Shown here piece by piece: positions 1-11,047 of a stretch of DNA of 64,000 nt. The DNA is from Limnanthes douglasii subsp. nivea (Eukaryota; Streptophyta; Magnoliopsida; Brassicales; Limnanthaceae): contig JAUPFV010000001.1 in assembly GCA_036936605.1 (NCBI GenBank), forward strand, positions 166,556,643 to 166,620,642, written 5' to 3'. The notes beneath the pieces are model-generated. The model saw nothing but the letters and a program-made list of their open reading frames with translations, had not been told where the DNA came from and ran no database searches. The position numbers and the translations under genes were made by a program. Position 1 is the first letter of the stretch; each line of letters starts with the position of its first letter.

Positions 1-588
1 GGAAATTTACTTTTTTTTTGCTGAATGCAAATCCCTAATTGAAGGCTTAATACTTTGTAAGCCCAATAACTAGAAGGATGTTAATGTAGACTCACATTGC
101 ATGACTCTAATCAACATCCTAGCATCTGGAATCGATGCTCCTTTCCTCGACTCCACCATCGCCATTTGTAGAAGTCTCATTCATCCTTGCATGACCCTTC
201 GGTACGTTTCCAGAACTCGAAACCAAGCATCAGACTGGATCGCGAAGTGGATTCTCTCTTGTAGACAAAATCAAAGTTTCAAGGGTTGCAATGCTCTGAT
301 TACCCCTCTGGCTATTACGACATTGGAAATCTTTGGAATCGGGTACATTGACCCTGGTTAGCTTATGTTGGTATATCTATGGAAGTTTTTATTTCTGAGC
401 TTAATCAGTTTGGTAATGGTTATGTCGAAGAAGAAGACCCTCAAGCTTATGTTACTTAATTTAGGGTTTTTTTTGCTTCTTAGCCCCTCTTAGTTGATTT
501 CATTGTAATTTTGCCTAAACTTTTATGTACCTTTTAATTTTTCCCTTAAGTAATAAAGTATTCTTTTTGCTTAAAAAAACTAAGTGGA
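1..588 (+). mobile_element. 3' end of a plant LINE (non-LTR retrotransposon)
   Basis: The stretch holds the last part of a LINE RNase H domain followed by an untranslated tail with AATAAA-like signals (taataaag near 550) and an A-rich end (cttaaaaaaac near 580). This layout, RNase H, short 3' UTR and A-tail, is typical of plant L1-type LINEs. The element enters from the left edge, so its 5' part is not visible. The tail sequence differs from that of the LINE ending at 51106. Confidence 0.6.
101..361 (+). pseudogene. LINE RNase H domain, C-terminal remnant
   Basis: An 86-codon open stretch contains CRSLIHP, then VSRTRNQASDWIAKW. This matches the last conserved block of the RNase H-like domain (RVT_3 type) of plant LINE ORF2, where an R-x-x-N-x-x-A-D-x-x-A-K motif follows the last strand. 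The earlier catalytic carboxylates lie off the left edge or are lost. The ATG is internal to the domain, so it is not a real start. It is a fragment with no independent function inferred. Confidence 0.55.
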
Positions 589-2385
589 AATATCATGCTT
601 TATCATTGGTCGCATAACTTTTTCTTCCTATTTGGACCAAACTTTTTTTTTTGGTTCAAAATTTCATATATTTTGAACTAGAATTTGGAAAAAAGTTTTT
701 TAAAGTACATTCTGTTTTGTTTTTTGTTTCAAAGGAACAAAATTAGATCAATTAATGATATTTTCTAAAAAAATGAATTTGTTTTTGCAAGACCCAATAA
801 ATATTGCATCTCATACTTCCTTTTACTTTGGGCTCACATGATGTAATAGATAGCTGCAAAATTAGGCATGATGAATTTGATGAATACCCGGCATGCTGAA
901 GTGGAGATATGTGAGACCAGGCTTCTAGAAGTAAAGACATGTGAGATATATATTATTTGATGATAATAATGTGACACCAAACGTGATAAAATTGAGAAAA
1001 AACATTATGAAATCAAGCAAGACCATGCATGATGGAAGTTGATAAATGTGAGATTTTGCATAATAAAGTGGAGAGATGCGAGACATGGTCTAGCAAAAAA
1101 TGCTATAAGATAAAAAATAAAAATTGGGTCAATGCAAAATCATCACAATATTGGGTCAATGCAAAAAATTGCTATAAGATAAAAATGCTATAAGATATTG
1201 GGTCAATGCAAAAAATAAAAATAAAAATCATCAATCAGTCTAGTTTTCTTCGTCTTAAAAAACGAAGTTGATGATACTTTTGGATTCTTTTTTCCCAAAT
1301 GTGGTTTTAAATATACAAACTTCTTTTTAAAATAAAATAAAATATGTAATGAGGTTTCTTCGTACTTCTTTTCGTTGGTCAAAATATTTGTTAGTAGTTG
1401 ACCGATTTTGAATATTAAATGCTATAAGAAATTGGGCTAAATATTTATCGATAGCCACCCAATATAAAAATTTCAAAAAACAAATCAAATGCGAAAATAT
1501 TTTAGACGAATGATTAATTTAATAGGTGAATTTAAATATCATCCATATAACTAACAAAATAATTGACCAATACATTGAAGTAGTAGTACAAGTAGATTAT
1601 GAGATATACCTAGGATCGTTAAGTATATCTTGTTGGTCGGATTCAAGACAAAGAACCTGAAGTCAACTTTAATATCCCACTCTTAAAAAATAGAACTTCT
1701 TCTTTTTTTAAAAAATTATTAGATCACGGACTATATACATAATGCCTAACTTTTAAGGAGAGAGCTAGATACAATTAATGAGAGAAATCTAAAACTTCAA
1801 TACAATAAAAACTTTAAAATTGGTGCTTCTACTTTTTGGGAACCGCCAACAAATTGACTGTTAAGGTGGAAGAAACTTAGTTACCCTTCTGCTACTACAA
1901 GACAAATCAATATCTAGCATAATAGAATTCAGATTAACAGTCTTCAAAATTAGGTTTTTAGGAAGATGAAATAGGAGCTAGAAATTAAGCATCTAACATC
2001 TTTAAGAGATCCAAACAAGCGAAATAGAGAAAGAATGTGGAAAGCCTAAAATTTCCTTTTCAATTGAAATTAAAGTTGACGCTCCTTTTACTAATGACCC
2101 GTCAACAATCGAGAAATTTGAGATGCCCATCCAGCTTCTTCATGAAGAATCAGTATCCAACAAAATACAATTCAGGTTTCCAGGAGGATAAGAGCCATAA
2201 GAGCCACCCTAGCCGATTTGAGAAGATCTGCACAAAGAAGAATTTTCGGAAGAAACTGGAAAAATAGAGATATATTATTCACACAATATAATCTTACTAA
2301 GAAAGATATAAAGGATTTTGAAGCCCTGAAAGAAGATGAGAAAAATCTGGAGAAATAAACAAGCCATACCTAGACAGGTAAAATA
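589..2385. other. AT-rich intergenic stretch, no gene recognised
   Basis: No coding domain could be recognised on either strand. It is A/T-rich and contains short degenerate repeats of the type gaagtggagatatgtgagac between about 890 and 1095. Short open frames at 752-940 (minus) and 2037-2267 (plus) have biased composition and no motif. The right part (about 1700-2385) may be decayed 3' sequence of the minus-strand LINE that follows, but I could not demonstrate it. Confidence 0.5.
1101..1221. repeat. Scrambled short tandem repeat
   Basis: The words attgggtcaatgcaaaa and gctataagataaaaa recur three times each in mixed order within 120 bp. It looks like replication slippage on an AT-rich template. 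No function is apparent. Confidence 0.6.
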
Positions 2386-3160
2386 TCATAAACTCGTCAA
2401 TAGAAATAAAATTTTGATAAAGAGGCTAAATCTGACAAAATATATATAACATGAATTTTTGGTAGATAGCATGTTAGCATGATCGGAACTTGAAAGTATT
2501 AGTTTGATAGAGTTAATTGCAATAGTAAAACCAAGAAGATAGCTTTTCATTCTGGAATTATTTCTATATTGCCATATAACCGAACATATTATTGGACGAA
2601 GAATATTACAGACATGAACCTCTTTGTTAGAAGCCCAAAATGAAGATCTTAACATATGACTGCAGTCATCGATCTACCAATTTTGGTTTTGAAAAGAATA
2701 TAAAAGTAGCACCATTTTTTCCAAGAGAAAGAACACTCAATGAATATGTGATGGGTAGATTCTACATTATCACAAAATTGAAATTTTGAGACAATGGTCA
2801 TATGCGTAAATTACGTATATGAATCAGTATAAAGCAAGTTATGAATGAGTCTCCAAGTTAGATAGGAACATTTATTTGGAGTTGTGTTGTTCCAAACCTT
2901 CCCAAATAGGCTAGATTTGTTGTGATCTGCCCTAATATAGTTCCATGTACTTTTAGTGTTACATATCTTATCCGTAGATGCTAAAAAAGAAATATTGTCA
3001 TCATAATTTTCATTGATTGAAACTTTAGCACTCTTAATCTCAGAATGAGAGACTTTATCATGCACGTACCAAGAGTAATCAGTGTTATCATTAAACTTGA
3101 ATAAATGAGAGCTTATAAACAAATTGTCTATCCAAAAATCAACATCTCATCTTCTTATAA
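2386..3160 (-). pseudogene. LINE ORF2 zinc-binding (zf-RVT) and tail region, broken
   Basis: The segment 3122-2811 reads TKSTWNYIR, then GKVWNNTTPNKCSYLTWRLIHN, the pattern of the zf-RVT domain that follows RT in plant LINEs. The 2655-2386 segment (ASNKEVHVCNILRPIICSVIW) matches the following hydrophobic/tryptophan block. Two frameshifts separate the parts. Its function in LINEs is unclear, probably nucleic-acid binding. Confidence 0.6.
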
Positions 3161-3899
3161 CCCATTTAACCATAGGCTCAGCCCTGCTTTTGATTTCAGA
3201 AAGTCTTCTCTATAATTGGCATGAAAATGGTGAATAGACTTGCAATATATGCTATAAATGTACTTAGACTAGAAAGTCTTATTTTGTCTAAAATTCACCC
3301 ACAACTTACACGAAAATGAGTCATGAATATATTTGAACTTTTTTATATTTAAACCTCCTTCCGAGAAGGTTTACATTTCTTAGCCTAGCTAGCCTAGTGA
3401 ATTCTAGAAGCATCATTGGAAGAACCCAGAGAAAGTTATTAAAAATCTTCTCTATTCAGTCAATTATGCATTTAGAAAGAGCGCAAGCTAGAATACAATA
3501 GATAGGAATTCCCATCAAGGCAGAGTTAATGAGAGCCGGTCTTCCAACATATGACAACTTCTTCCCTTTTCAGTCAGAGATCTTTGCTTTGATTTAGTTA
3601 AATATAGGCTCATAGTTTATGGACTTATTGTTTTTATGAAGGATAATGCCTATGTATGTAGTAGGCATTGTAATCAGAGATGTAATTGACTCTAAAAAGG
3701 AGAGGTTGTTTGCAGTGAATAGTTTTCTCTTGTCCTTGTTTATCAATTAACTAGAGACTTCTTGGTATTCTTGATTTTTTTATAAGAATAGAAACAGTTG
3801 AATTGAATCCATTAGTAAAGATAAGGACGTAATCAGCAAATGTCGACGAAGAGATTATGATAGATTTTCTAGTCTTATAGATCTTAGATTTTTATTGAA

Positions 3900-4973
3900 A
3901 AAAAAGAAAGCTCAAATATCAGATTAGGACTTCTTCAACTATTATAAAGAGAGTTGGAGACAAGGGGTCTCCCTGTCTAATACCTCTCTTAGTTTTGAAT
4001 TAGAATTGATATATGGACATTTCTCATGATCTTGTTTATTAGGTTAACAAAATCATGGTTAAAATCAAAAGAAGAATGACTTTTGTAAGAAAGTTATGGG
4101 ATATTTTGTTAAATTCTTTGGCAATGTCAATCTTGATAAGAATATTCTCAACTTTAACTCTCCTATGAAGATTAAATATCAACTCATTAGCTAATAGGAT
4201 ATTGTCATGAATGGATATATTCATAACATAAGCACCCTGAGTTTCAGAAATGATCTTAGGAAGAATATTATCAAGCCTACTATTTTTTAACTTTGAAATT
4301 ATTCTGTTTAAAATTATACACAGACTTATAAGCCTGTAATCCTTCCAATGTTTAGTCTTACTGGACTTGAGGATTAGACAATAACCTTTAGCAAGGATTC
4401 CTTGAGGAAGACATTGTCATTTGAAGAAGGATGTAATGGAAACATTCAAGTCTTTCTTGATGATATGCCAACAGGAAATGTAAAAGACTGTATTAAAACC
4501 ATCCAATCCTACTGCACTTGATAGATTCATAGATTCAATAGCCTTTTAAATTTCATATTCATCTAGCAGTTTTATTAAAGAAGAGTTATCTTGCTCATTA
4601 ATCAGATTATGAATAGTAGAGAATAATGAAATATTGAGAAGATTAATTTATGAATTATAGTTAGTGTAAGGATTTTCAGCCAGGATTTCCTTGACGTAAG
4701 CCTCTCCTGAATAATTGATTTGAGTCTCTTCTGTAAGCCATGTAGAACCTTCTTTTATGGTTTGATTTCTTGTTTTCCTTCTTTTCCTCTTGACGTAGTT
4801 ATGATATAACTTAGTTTTACGATCTCCATCTTAAGCCAAGCCGTGTGTCGTTTTTGCTGCCAATAAGACTCCTCTTGGGAGAAAGGAAAAAGAAGCACAA
4901 CATTAGCCTTTGAGAGGTTATTAGTGTTTTCAGCACTTTGATCTTGAATAATGTTACTTCCCATGATCTTCAC
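3900..4973 (-). pseudogene. LINE ORF2 linker and reverse transcriptase, broken
   Basis: The piece starting at 4973 contains EESYWQQKRHTAWLK, then in a shifted frame a G-D-R-K-T-K block. This is the conserved linker before plant LINE RT. The piece 4224-4039 has SIHDNILLANEL and IDIAKEFNKISHNF, corresponding to RT motif A (canonical KIDMAKAFD, with its aspartate kept). No intact Y/FADD box was found. Frameshifts between about 4500 and 3900 make it non-functional. Confidence 0.7.
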
Positions 4974-5253
4974 TATTTACTCAACCTCAGTGACTCTATC
5001 AAATATATATCCATAAAATTTTGTATTCCATCTTTTAAGAGCGCTCTTTAGTCTTTTGACTTTGCTCCAAAATATTAGAATAGGATTCCCCTGCATTTGA
5101 ATAATGTTACTTCCCATGATCTTCACTATTTCCTAAACCTTAGTGACTCTATCAAATACATATCCATAACATTTTATATTCCGTCTTTTAAAAGCTCTCT
5201 TTAGTCTTTTAACTTTGCTCCAAAATATTAGAATATGAGTCCCATGCATTTGA
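4948..5253. repeat. 153-bp tandem duplication inside the LINE
   Basis: Bases 4948-5100 and 5101-5253 are two adjacent copies of one 153-bp unit. Both open with ataatgttacttcccatgat and end gcatttga, with about a dozen differences. Unit length is divisible by 3, but the host frame was already decayed. The differences show the duplication is not recent. Confidence 0.85.
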
Positions 5254-5299
5254 AGATTCCAGTTAGCTTCAGCAAAAGGTAAAAATTAGGTATTTAAGA

Positions 5300-6020
5300 T
5301 CCATATATTTAAGAATTTAAAGCTTTAGTTGGATTGGAATTTGTTGTTAGATATAGTGACACACATGGTAGTGTGGTCTAAACAAGTCACTACTAGATGC
5401 TTGACTCTGGTGTTGTTGAAACAATCAACCCAAGTAGAGTTATAAAATGCTTGATTTAGGCGCTTCCACTTAGACTTATTAGTCCAAGTGTATTTAGTTC
5501 CTTCATACTATGTATCTTCAAAAAAATAATAGTTTATAATATCAATTAAATCATCAACACTATTACGATAAAAATGTGTACAACTAACTTGTTCATTAGT
5601 TGATATAACTGTTTTAAAGTCACCAATAATGAACCACTCCTTGACATTAGAGGAGAGAGACTTAAGTGTAGACCAAAGATCTCTTCTATTATGTATTTGG
5701 AATTTAGCGTAGATAGTGGTGAGATCAAATACTTTATTGAGGTGTTTATAATTAACTTCTTAGTGAACCAATTTGGAGTGATCTAATGTGACTTTGATAC
5801 TAAAAGAATCCTGCCAAAAATCTAAATCTTGTTAGTGTTATTAGATATAAAGTTATTGAAACCAAGATTTTTTGCAATAGAATGTACGTAATCTAAAGAG
5901 ACAAAAGGCTCTTGAATGGCTATAATGCTGATTTCTCTGTTTTGATTATAGATTTGAGCCTCCTCATAGAAAATGTATTCCCAATTCCTCTAATATTACA
6001 ACTAAGGAATTTAATTATGA
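5300..6020 (-). pseudogene. LINE ORF2 endonuclease domain, broken
   Basis: Near 6015 the minus strand reads LSCNIRGIGN followed by RLKSIIK and IAIQEP, the usual opening of the APE-type endonuclease of plant LINEs (N-x-R-G-x-G, then a glutamine-glutamate-x pair). Farther on (about 5640-5600) a degraded G-D-F block is seen, then YTWTNKS-like and CLDHTT-like blocks expected near the end of the domain. In LINEs this domain nicks target DNA for target-primed reverse transcription. Several stops and frameshifts split it. Confidence 0.6.
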
Positions 6021-6169
6021 TGATGAGCAGACTTTTTGGACTTGCTGGTCCCAAGAAGGAAGTTCTATACTCTTTCTCCCTTCTTCTGATGCCTTGTTTC
6101 TTTAGGTTTTTTGTTGATCAAATCTTGGAAACTTTTATCCATTTCTTTCGTTTTTAATGTGGAGCCAAC

Positions 6170-6590
6170 AACCATCGTTGGCTTCAACGCCAACCCATAC
6201 GTAATTCTATAATTTCTTGTAAATGTCTACTTCAACCCAAGCGTAACAAGCGTTGAATATGGCTCTATTTTTAGGAGGAATCCAACATTTTAGGGGATGA
6301 CCAATTGATGTTGGTATAGACTTTATCATATCTTAATCATACAATAATTCAATCACATTATCAATACGGATCCATATTGGAACAACTGGATTTTCAAACT
6401 TAGGGTTAAAGTTAGGAGACAATTTTAAAAGTCTTATCGATTTTTCTCCAACAAACCATACATTACGAGACCACAGTTTATTCATATCAGATTTGATGGA
6501 GAATTAAATTAAATTGTGCCTAGAGTCCCAACTATAGTTGTTATAATCTCCAACAAACCTTTTTTATTCCAGAAAACTACCTAACACTTG
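6170..6590 (-). pseudogene. LINE ORF1 remnant (DUF4283/CCHC-like protein)
   Basis: Fragments in changing frames read like the conserved core of plant LINE ORF1 proteins: a P-V-x-P-I-W-I-R block, then IGHPLKCW, then ACYAWVEVD. In the family this protein binds element RNA. Multiple in-frame stops and frameshifts are present. Its place directly upstream of the endonuclease start supports the call. It is weak, because the match rests on short motifs. Confidence 0.4.
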
Positions 6591-6600
6591 CTTCTTTGGC

Positions 6601-6716
6601 AGCCCTTGAGAAAATTACCTAGTACATGTTTCTTTGGAAGCCCTTTGACATTCTAGTTGAACTGAATCAAAATATGATTGCCGAGTTCTTGAATTTTTTC
6701 AGTTTAGTGTCTTTTT
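6601..6716. other. Short spacer between LINE and element IV
   Basis: This 116-bp AT-rich stretch separates the LINE ORF1 remnant from the left LTR of the short gypsy-like element. I see no feature in it. Confidence 0.5.
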
Positions 6717-7071
6717 TGATAAGGAAGTCGAATTCTGAGGACTTAAATATAAATAATAAAACTTTATATAACAAATTGTAAAGTTAGAGGAGGAATTGAG
6801 GATTATGTATTTTAGTCAGGGACTAACGCGTAATAAGTCCTTGTATGTAACCATTTTAAGTTGTACATTAAGTCCTTGCACCTCTATATAAAGGCTAAGA
6901 TTTATCTAATAAAGGGGTTGGATTTTTTAGTTAGAACTTTTGAGTATTTTGATTTTCTCTAGCTAGAATCTATTTCTCTTTATAATCTATTTCTCTCTCT
7001 AGAATCTATTTCTCTCTCTAAAACTTTGCTTCTTTCATTTACTAAAACAATTCAAGTAATCAGACTTATTA
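6717..7071 (+). repeat. Element IV 5' LTR
   Basis: It begins TGATAAGGAAGT, has a TATA-like ctctatataaag near 6880, an aataaagg signal near 6910, a pyrimidine-rich run of repeated aatctatttctctct words, and ends cttatta. It aligns along its length with 8077-8393. It is about 38 bp longer, largely because the aatctatttctctct word is repeated. It is also clearly related to the LTR at 21597-21956. Confidence 0.85.
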
Positions 7072-7074
7072 AAT

Positions 7075-7084
7075 TGGCGACTCC
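7075..7084 (+). promoter_or_regulatory. Primer-binding site, tRNA-Arg type
   Basis: The word tggcgactcc follows the LTR by 3 bp. It is complementary to a tRNA 3' end of the form GGAGTCG-CCA, which from memory is that of plant tRNA-Arg. Use of tRNA-Arg is known for Ogre/Tat elements. Confidence 0.65.
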
Positions 7085-7703
7085 CCTGGAGAAATGGTAA
7101 ATGGATTTGACCTAACATCAACATCGTCACCCATAGCTATGAAAGTCTTTTATCTAAGAGCTCGTGGGGGACAGGTTGAGGAAGGGGTTGCTTCAGATTG
7201 TTTTAAGAATATTTGTTTACTTCACAATTAATTTAAGATGATGATTTAGTAAGAGAAGGTAAGATTCGAGGTTCTCTTGGCGTTTGTGTTTTTAAGGACT
7301 GGATTTATTCTGTAAGAGGCGAAGGTGACAAAATATGAGCTTTAGAATGATCGAAGTTACCGTAATAGATGGTTTTTATGGATGTTCAAAGGGGACCGTT
7401 GCTCATTTATCGAGCTGCCTTGTATTCATCTGCTCTTTTACTGATGCAGAAATAATCGTAAACTCTGAAGACGTTGTTGTCTCACTTTGGGGATTTAGGT
7501 TCTTTAGGAAATCTGGCTTTAGTACTACTGGATTTTGGATGTTTTCTCATAAACCGGTTGAAGATTGATCGGAAAAGATGAGTTTTCCAATGAAAATAAC
7601 CAGTAATTTGAAGAAGTTGGTGAAGGTAGCAAAGGAGTTTAGAGTTTTTACACTTTCTCTCTCAATAAATTTTGTTTGGGAATTAGACAATAGGTCGCAA
7701 TGG

Positions 7704-7711
7704 GATTTATA
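7704..7711 (-). promoter_or_regulatory. Antisense TATA-like box in element IV
   Basis: On the minus strand this reads TATAAATC. It sits in a stretch similar to that around the antisense promoter of element II (45503-45510). A minus-strand open frame downstream (7547-7795) and a further decayed one to about 7340 may be the remnant 5' end of the antisense gene. Promoter activity is inferred only. Confidence 0.35.
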
Positions 7712-8076
7712 AGAAAAGAGAGGTCGTATTGAGAAGTCGAAATGATGGATATTGATTGGATAGAAATTGAAGCGGTTGCGTATATGAGAGTACATCGGCT
7801 GTCACACTATGGGCCTATTTGTATACCTAGCCCTTAGAGTGTCAATATTCGTTGAGAAATAGGTTTGACACATAAGATTATTAGCTGCCGCTTTGAATTA
7901 AGATATAAAAGGATCATTCTTTGTTATAATATTTCGATGTACATAGCACAAATAATGGTATAACAGAGTGATCAACGTAGCTCAAATTATAGAAAATGAA
8001 ATTATCTTCACTTCTGTTTACGTTTGAAGTTAATTAGTTCTCATTCATTTACTGATATGAGAACTAAATGGACTAC

Positions 8077-8393
8077 TGATAAGGAAGTGGAATTCCGAGG
8101 ACTTAAATGTAAATAATAAAACTTCATATAACAAATTGTAAAGTTAGAGGAGGAATTGAGGATTATATACTTTAGTCAGGACTAACGTGTAATAAGTCCT
8201 TTTATGTAACCGTTTTCAGTTGTACAATAAATCTTTGCGCCTCTATATAAAAGCTAAGGTGATCTAATAAAGGGGTTTGATTTTTGAATTGGAACCTTTA
8301 AGCACTTTGATTTTATCTCTCTAGAATCTATTTTTCTCTCTAAAACTTTAATTCTCTCATTTACTAAAGTAATTCAACTAATTAGACTCATCA
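8077..8393 (+). repeat. Element IV 3' LTR
   Basis: This is the second copy of the LTR, opening TGATAAGGAAGTGG and closing ACTCATCA. It contains ctctatataaaag and aataaagg like the 5' copy but has fewer aatctattt repeats. Scattered substitutions between the two LTRs indicate an old insertion. Confidence 0.85.
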
Positions 8394-9410
8394 CGTTTGA
8401 AGGTTCGAAGGTTCAACCGTTTTTATATAAATTCTTTAAGATAAAAAATTGTCATTTTGTGACTGAAATGATTTATTTGTGTCCTTCTCATTTGCTTGAA
8501 CATAGTTTGCTGATCGAAGATCTAGGAAAGCTTTTTTATATGATTTCATCTCGAATAATAGAGTAACAATCTAAAGGATTGCGGAGAAGAATCTAAAAAA
8601 TAGAAAATGCTAAGAGTAGCATAACAGAGCCTCATGAAGATTCATAACAACATGAAGAAAAAGATAATCACGATAGAAGAAAAAGATAATCACGATAGAA
8701 GAAGGACGAAAAGGATAAAAAACCAGATGAACATTCTTAAAGCTTCCTTTGATTTATCTTTGTAACACTAGTTTCTTAAATTTTTGAAAATTCCAAAGAA
8801 AAAGAACTTGCGTCTTCAAGAGATACACAAACAGATAAGTATTGCAACTTTAAAAGCCATATTAAAGAAAAATCGAGTATTTAAGGAGACATGATTCTAA
8901 TCCTCGCAACGATTAAATGAAGAAATCTGATTGGCTCTCTGTTATTATAATTACGTCTTAATTATATAGCAACTTGGCCTTTTAGTAATAACTAGATATT
9001 CGTCTTAATCTGATTAACTCGTATTATATAGCATTTCAATATAAATGGCTCAATATTTATACTGTGGTGTAACTACTACTATATTTTTCCGTTAAGATTC
9101 ATATCCATGTGAAAATTAATGTTAAATTTTAATGATTATATGATTTATACAAAACGTTTCGTCTATTATTATTTATTTATATTTTTATAGAGGATAAATA
9201 ATAAATATGTAATAATATAACGTCTAATTAAATTACAAATATTTTTTATTATTATTTGGATATTATACATAGGAGTCCCCTCCTAGTTTTTGAATTGGAG
9301 TGTAACGAGATTTAAAGACTATATAATAGTCGAATATAATATCCGGATAGTGCAATCTTCTTGTTCTTCGTCGCATTTCAGGGAGTGTTTTTTTTTATTT
9401 GTATAAAATT
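8394..9410. other. AT-rich stretch between elements IV and III
   Basis: No gene was recognised. A 22-bp unit (gaagaaaaagataatcacgata) is tandemly duplicated at 8654-8697. The part 9149-9270 resembles 19669-19790 on the other side of element III, so it may be an older LTR-like relic that element III split. Confidence 0.5.
9149..9270. repeat. LTR-like fragment related to 19669-19790
   Basis: It shares the succession tatacaa-ac-tttc-tct, aggata-taataaat, ataatataacgt and aaattacaaatat with 19669-19790, in the same orientation. Similarity is patchy. It may be one half of an old LTR pair. Confidence 0.35.
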
Positions 9411-9415
9411 GTCGT
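9411..9415. repeat. Target-site duplication of element III, left copy
   Basis: GTCGT directly abuts the left LTR and is repeated exactly at 17967-17971 after the right LTR. Five bases is the expected size for an LTR retrotransposon. Confidence 0.8.
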
Positions 9416-9764
9416 TTATAGGGATTGATCTCGTTTCGTAAAGTATAATGAAGAGAAGTAAATAGATGTTGATAGAAGCCGTTCATAGAGAGAGAAAGTC
9501 AAGAAGTAAAAGTAGTTAATCTTAAAAGTCAAGAAGTAAAAGTAGTTAATCTCAAAAGTCAGAATCATTTCCTAGTTCAACCTTGACCTTTATATATAGG
9601 CGCAAACACTTAAGCTTAACTGAAACGGTTACATAAAGGGTCTAATTGCATATTAATCCCTCACCAATACATAAAACTTTAAACATTTCCAATGATTATA
9701 AAATCTTATCATAAAAGGTTTTATTCTTTTACATTTTGATCCCCAAATGTCTATTTTCTTATCA
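9416..9764 (-). repeat. Element III 3' LTR (left copy)
   Basis: On the minus strand the LTR opens TGATAAGAAAATAGAC at 9764 and closes at 9416. It includes the TATA-like CGCCTATATATAAAGG (about 9605-9590). A 30-bp unit is tandemly duplicated at 9501-9530 and 9531-9560. It is about 115 bp longer than the right copy, which has an internal deletion. Confidence 0.85.
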
Positions 9765-10017
9765 GTAGCCCCTTACTTCCTATGGAAATCAATGAATGAA
9801 AACTAACTAGCTTTGGAAATATTTACAAGTGCAGAAAAATATCTTTACCTGTGATCCAAACTGCTTCAAACTTGTTGTTTCCATACCACTCCATCCTCAA
9901 GAAGGCCAGAAGATAGTAATCCTCCTAACTTTGAACCTCTTTAAAACATACATTAAAAGACTATTCCAATAGTATAATCCACTACTCGCCTTCCTAGAAA
10001 ATGAACCTTTCTAGCAA
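9765..10017 (+). other. Antisense gene leader region, element III
   Basis: This lies between the 3' LTR and the first ATG of the antisense gene. In elements I and II the equivalent region holds an antisense TATA box; no clear one is seen here. The nearest plus-strand TATA-like word is inside the LTR (about 9590-9604). It may have been shortened by deletion. Confidence 0.4.
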
Positions 10018-10965
10018 TGAGAGATGATGCTGAAAACACTTCACCTTCTACCACCAATAATCCTTCAACCAATCAAATACTATCTCCTCCTCCCGTGAGG
10101 GAAGTGGCTTAGATTAGCATTGTGATGGCTCAACCAAATACCTCACAAAGGGAACCTTTTTCAACATCAAACCCCTCACAATTGCGAGCTAAAGTTTCTG
10201 ATGACGAAGCTGACTCATAAGCAACTCAGTCTAATGTCGAAACTGAGAGTGAAAGTGAGCCTACTGAAGCTGATGCAGAGGATGATGCCTCAAAAATCAA
10301 CGAAACCGAGAATAATAAGGCTACTCCAACAGCGATACCCAAAAGAGGAAGAGGGAGGAAAACAATCTCATGTGAAGCTTTCAGAAGAGTTGGTCGCCTC
10401 AGTCAGCGAAAATCTAAAGCCTCTCGATGCACAATATATCATGGCTTTAAAGAATGTTGCGTACACATATTACCAAGAGAGCCAAGCAGATGAGCTCAAA
10501 AAAATGGGGTATAGGGGACAACATTACACTTCGTCTACCCGAAGAAAGACAAACCCCTTTGGACTGCAAAGAGGATGAACTGGTGGTCTAGCCAGAGACT
10601 ATCAATTGGGGTCTTCGAATTACCTTGGACACCATGATAGTGGAATACTTCGAAATTCTAGATTTGTGCCCAACTCAAGTGACACCCAATCAATTGTTTA
10701 CTTTGCTCACTGTGATTATTACTTCTTGATTGGTCCAAATTCCCCTCGACATCAAGGAATTTATCTCCCTCACCAATTTGTCAAAGGGACCGATACTTTC
10801 ATTTTATTATCTAGCATTATATGATGACTTGAAAATCATCAATGATTTGCTGGAGGCAGAAAAATTATAGATACAAAAATGTATTCATCTCAAGAGCTTG
10901 GGAAAATGGTAAAGAGATTTCTGAAGCCAACCCATCGAAGTTGAACCTCGTCAAGAGGAGTAACA
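10018..10965 (+). pseudogene. Antisense extra ORF (aORF) of element III, exon 1
   Basis: It starts at the ATG at 10018 with a low-complexity Ser/Thr/Asn/Glu-rich N-terminus and a basic KRGRGRK patch near 10335. A conserved domain follows from about 10410: LKPLDAQYIMAL, YTYYQES, then in a shifted frame ITLRLP, MIVEYF and CPTQVT. The same blocks occur in element II (44527-44114), so the domain is shared. It resembles the family annotated as putative plant transposon protein. Exon 1 ends after SKLNLVKRSN and one extra base at a GTAAGT donor. Several stops and frameshifts break it. Its function is unknown. Confidence 0.65.
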
Positions 10966-11047
10966 GTAAGTATATTTATCTTATTATTTGAATTGTATCA
11001 CCAATTAAGTTGTTACTTATTTCTCATCAAATTTATGTTATGCCAAG
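10966..11047 (+). other. Conserved phase-1 intron in aORF, element III
   Basis: The donor is A|GTAAGTATAT and the acceptor is TGCCAAG|AAATTTTG, 82 bp, AT-rich. The reading frame continues as K-I-L-R-R-Y after removal. The same junction codon is used in elements I (83 bp) and II (85 bp). Confidence 0.7.

Larger units (their letters stand above)
2386..6600 (-). mobile_element. Degraded LINE (L1-like), minus strand
   Basis: Reading on the minus strand from 6600 to 2386 gives, in order, an ORF1 nucleic-acid-binding remnant, the start of an endonuclease, an EN-RT linker, reverse transcriptase fragments and a zinc-binding/tail region. This is the standard order of plant L1-type LINEs. Stops and frameshifts occur throughout. 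The tail segment at 2386-2655 aligns by eye with that of the plus-strand LINE at 49926-50111, so the two are related. The RNase H domain was not found and is probably lost. Confidence 0.75.
6717..8393 (+). mobile_element. Short non-autonomous Tat-like LTR element (IV)
   Basis: Two direct repeats, each opening TGATAAGGAAGT and closing near (C)TCATCA, flank about 1 kb. A primer-binding site follows the left repeat. The interior has no gag or pol. Instead its right half (about 7540-7830) resembles the region around the antisense-gene promoter of element II: a TATA box followed at similar distance by GAAGCGGTTGC and GCTGTCA. It is therefore an internally deleted derivative of a Tat-type element that kept the leader and the 3' antisense-promoter region. 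No convincing target duplication was found at its borders. Confidence 0.75.

Noticed and set aside
1101..1221. CRISPR-like array
   Set aside because: Repeats are irregular, AT-rich and without unique spacers, and the genome is a plant's.
7335..7795. Host-gene ORFs on both strands
   Set aside because: They lie inside the interior of element IV and have no domain; the region parallels the antisense leader of element II.
6712..8398. Target-site duplication for element IV (ttttt / cgttt)
   Set aside because: The five bases on the two sides do not match; the T-run makes any near-match meaningless.
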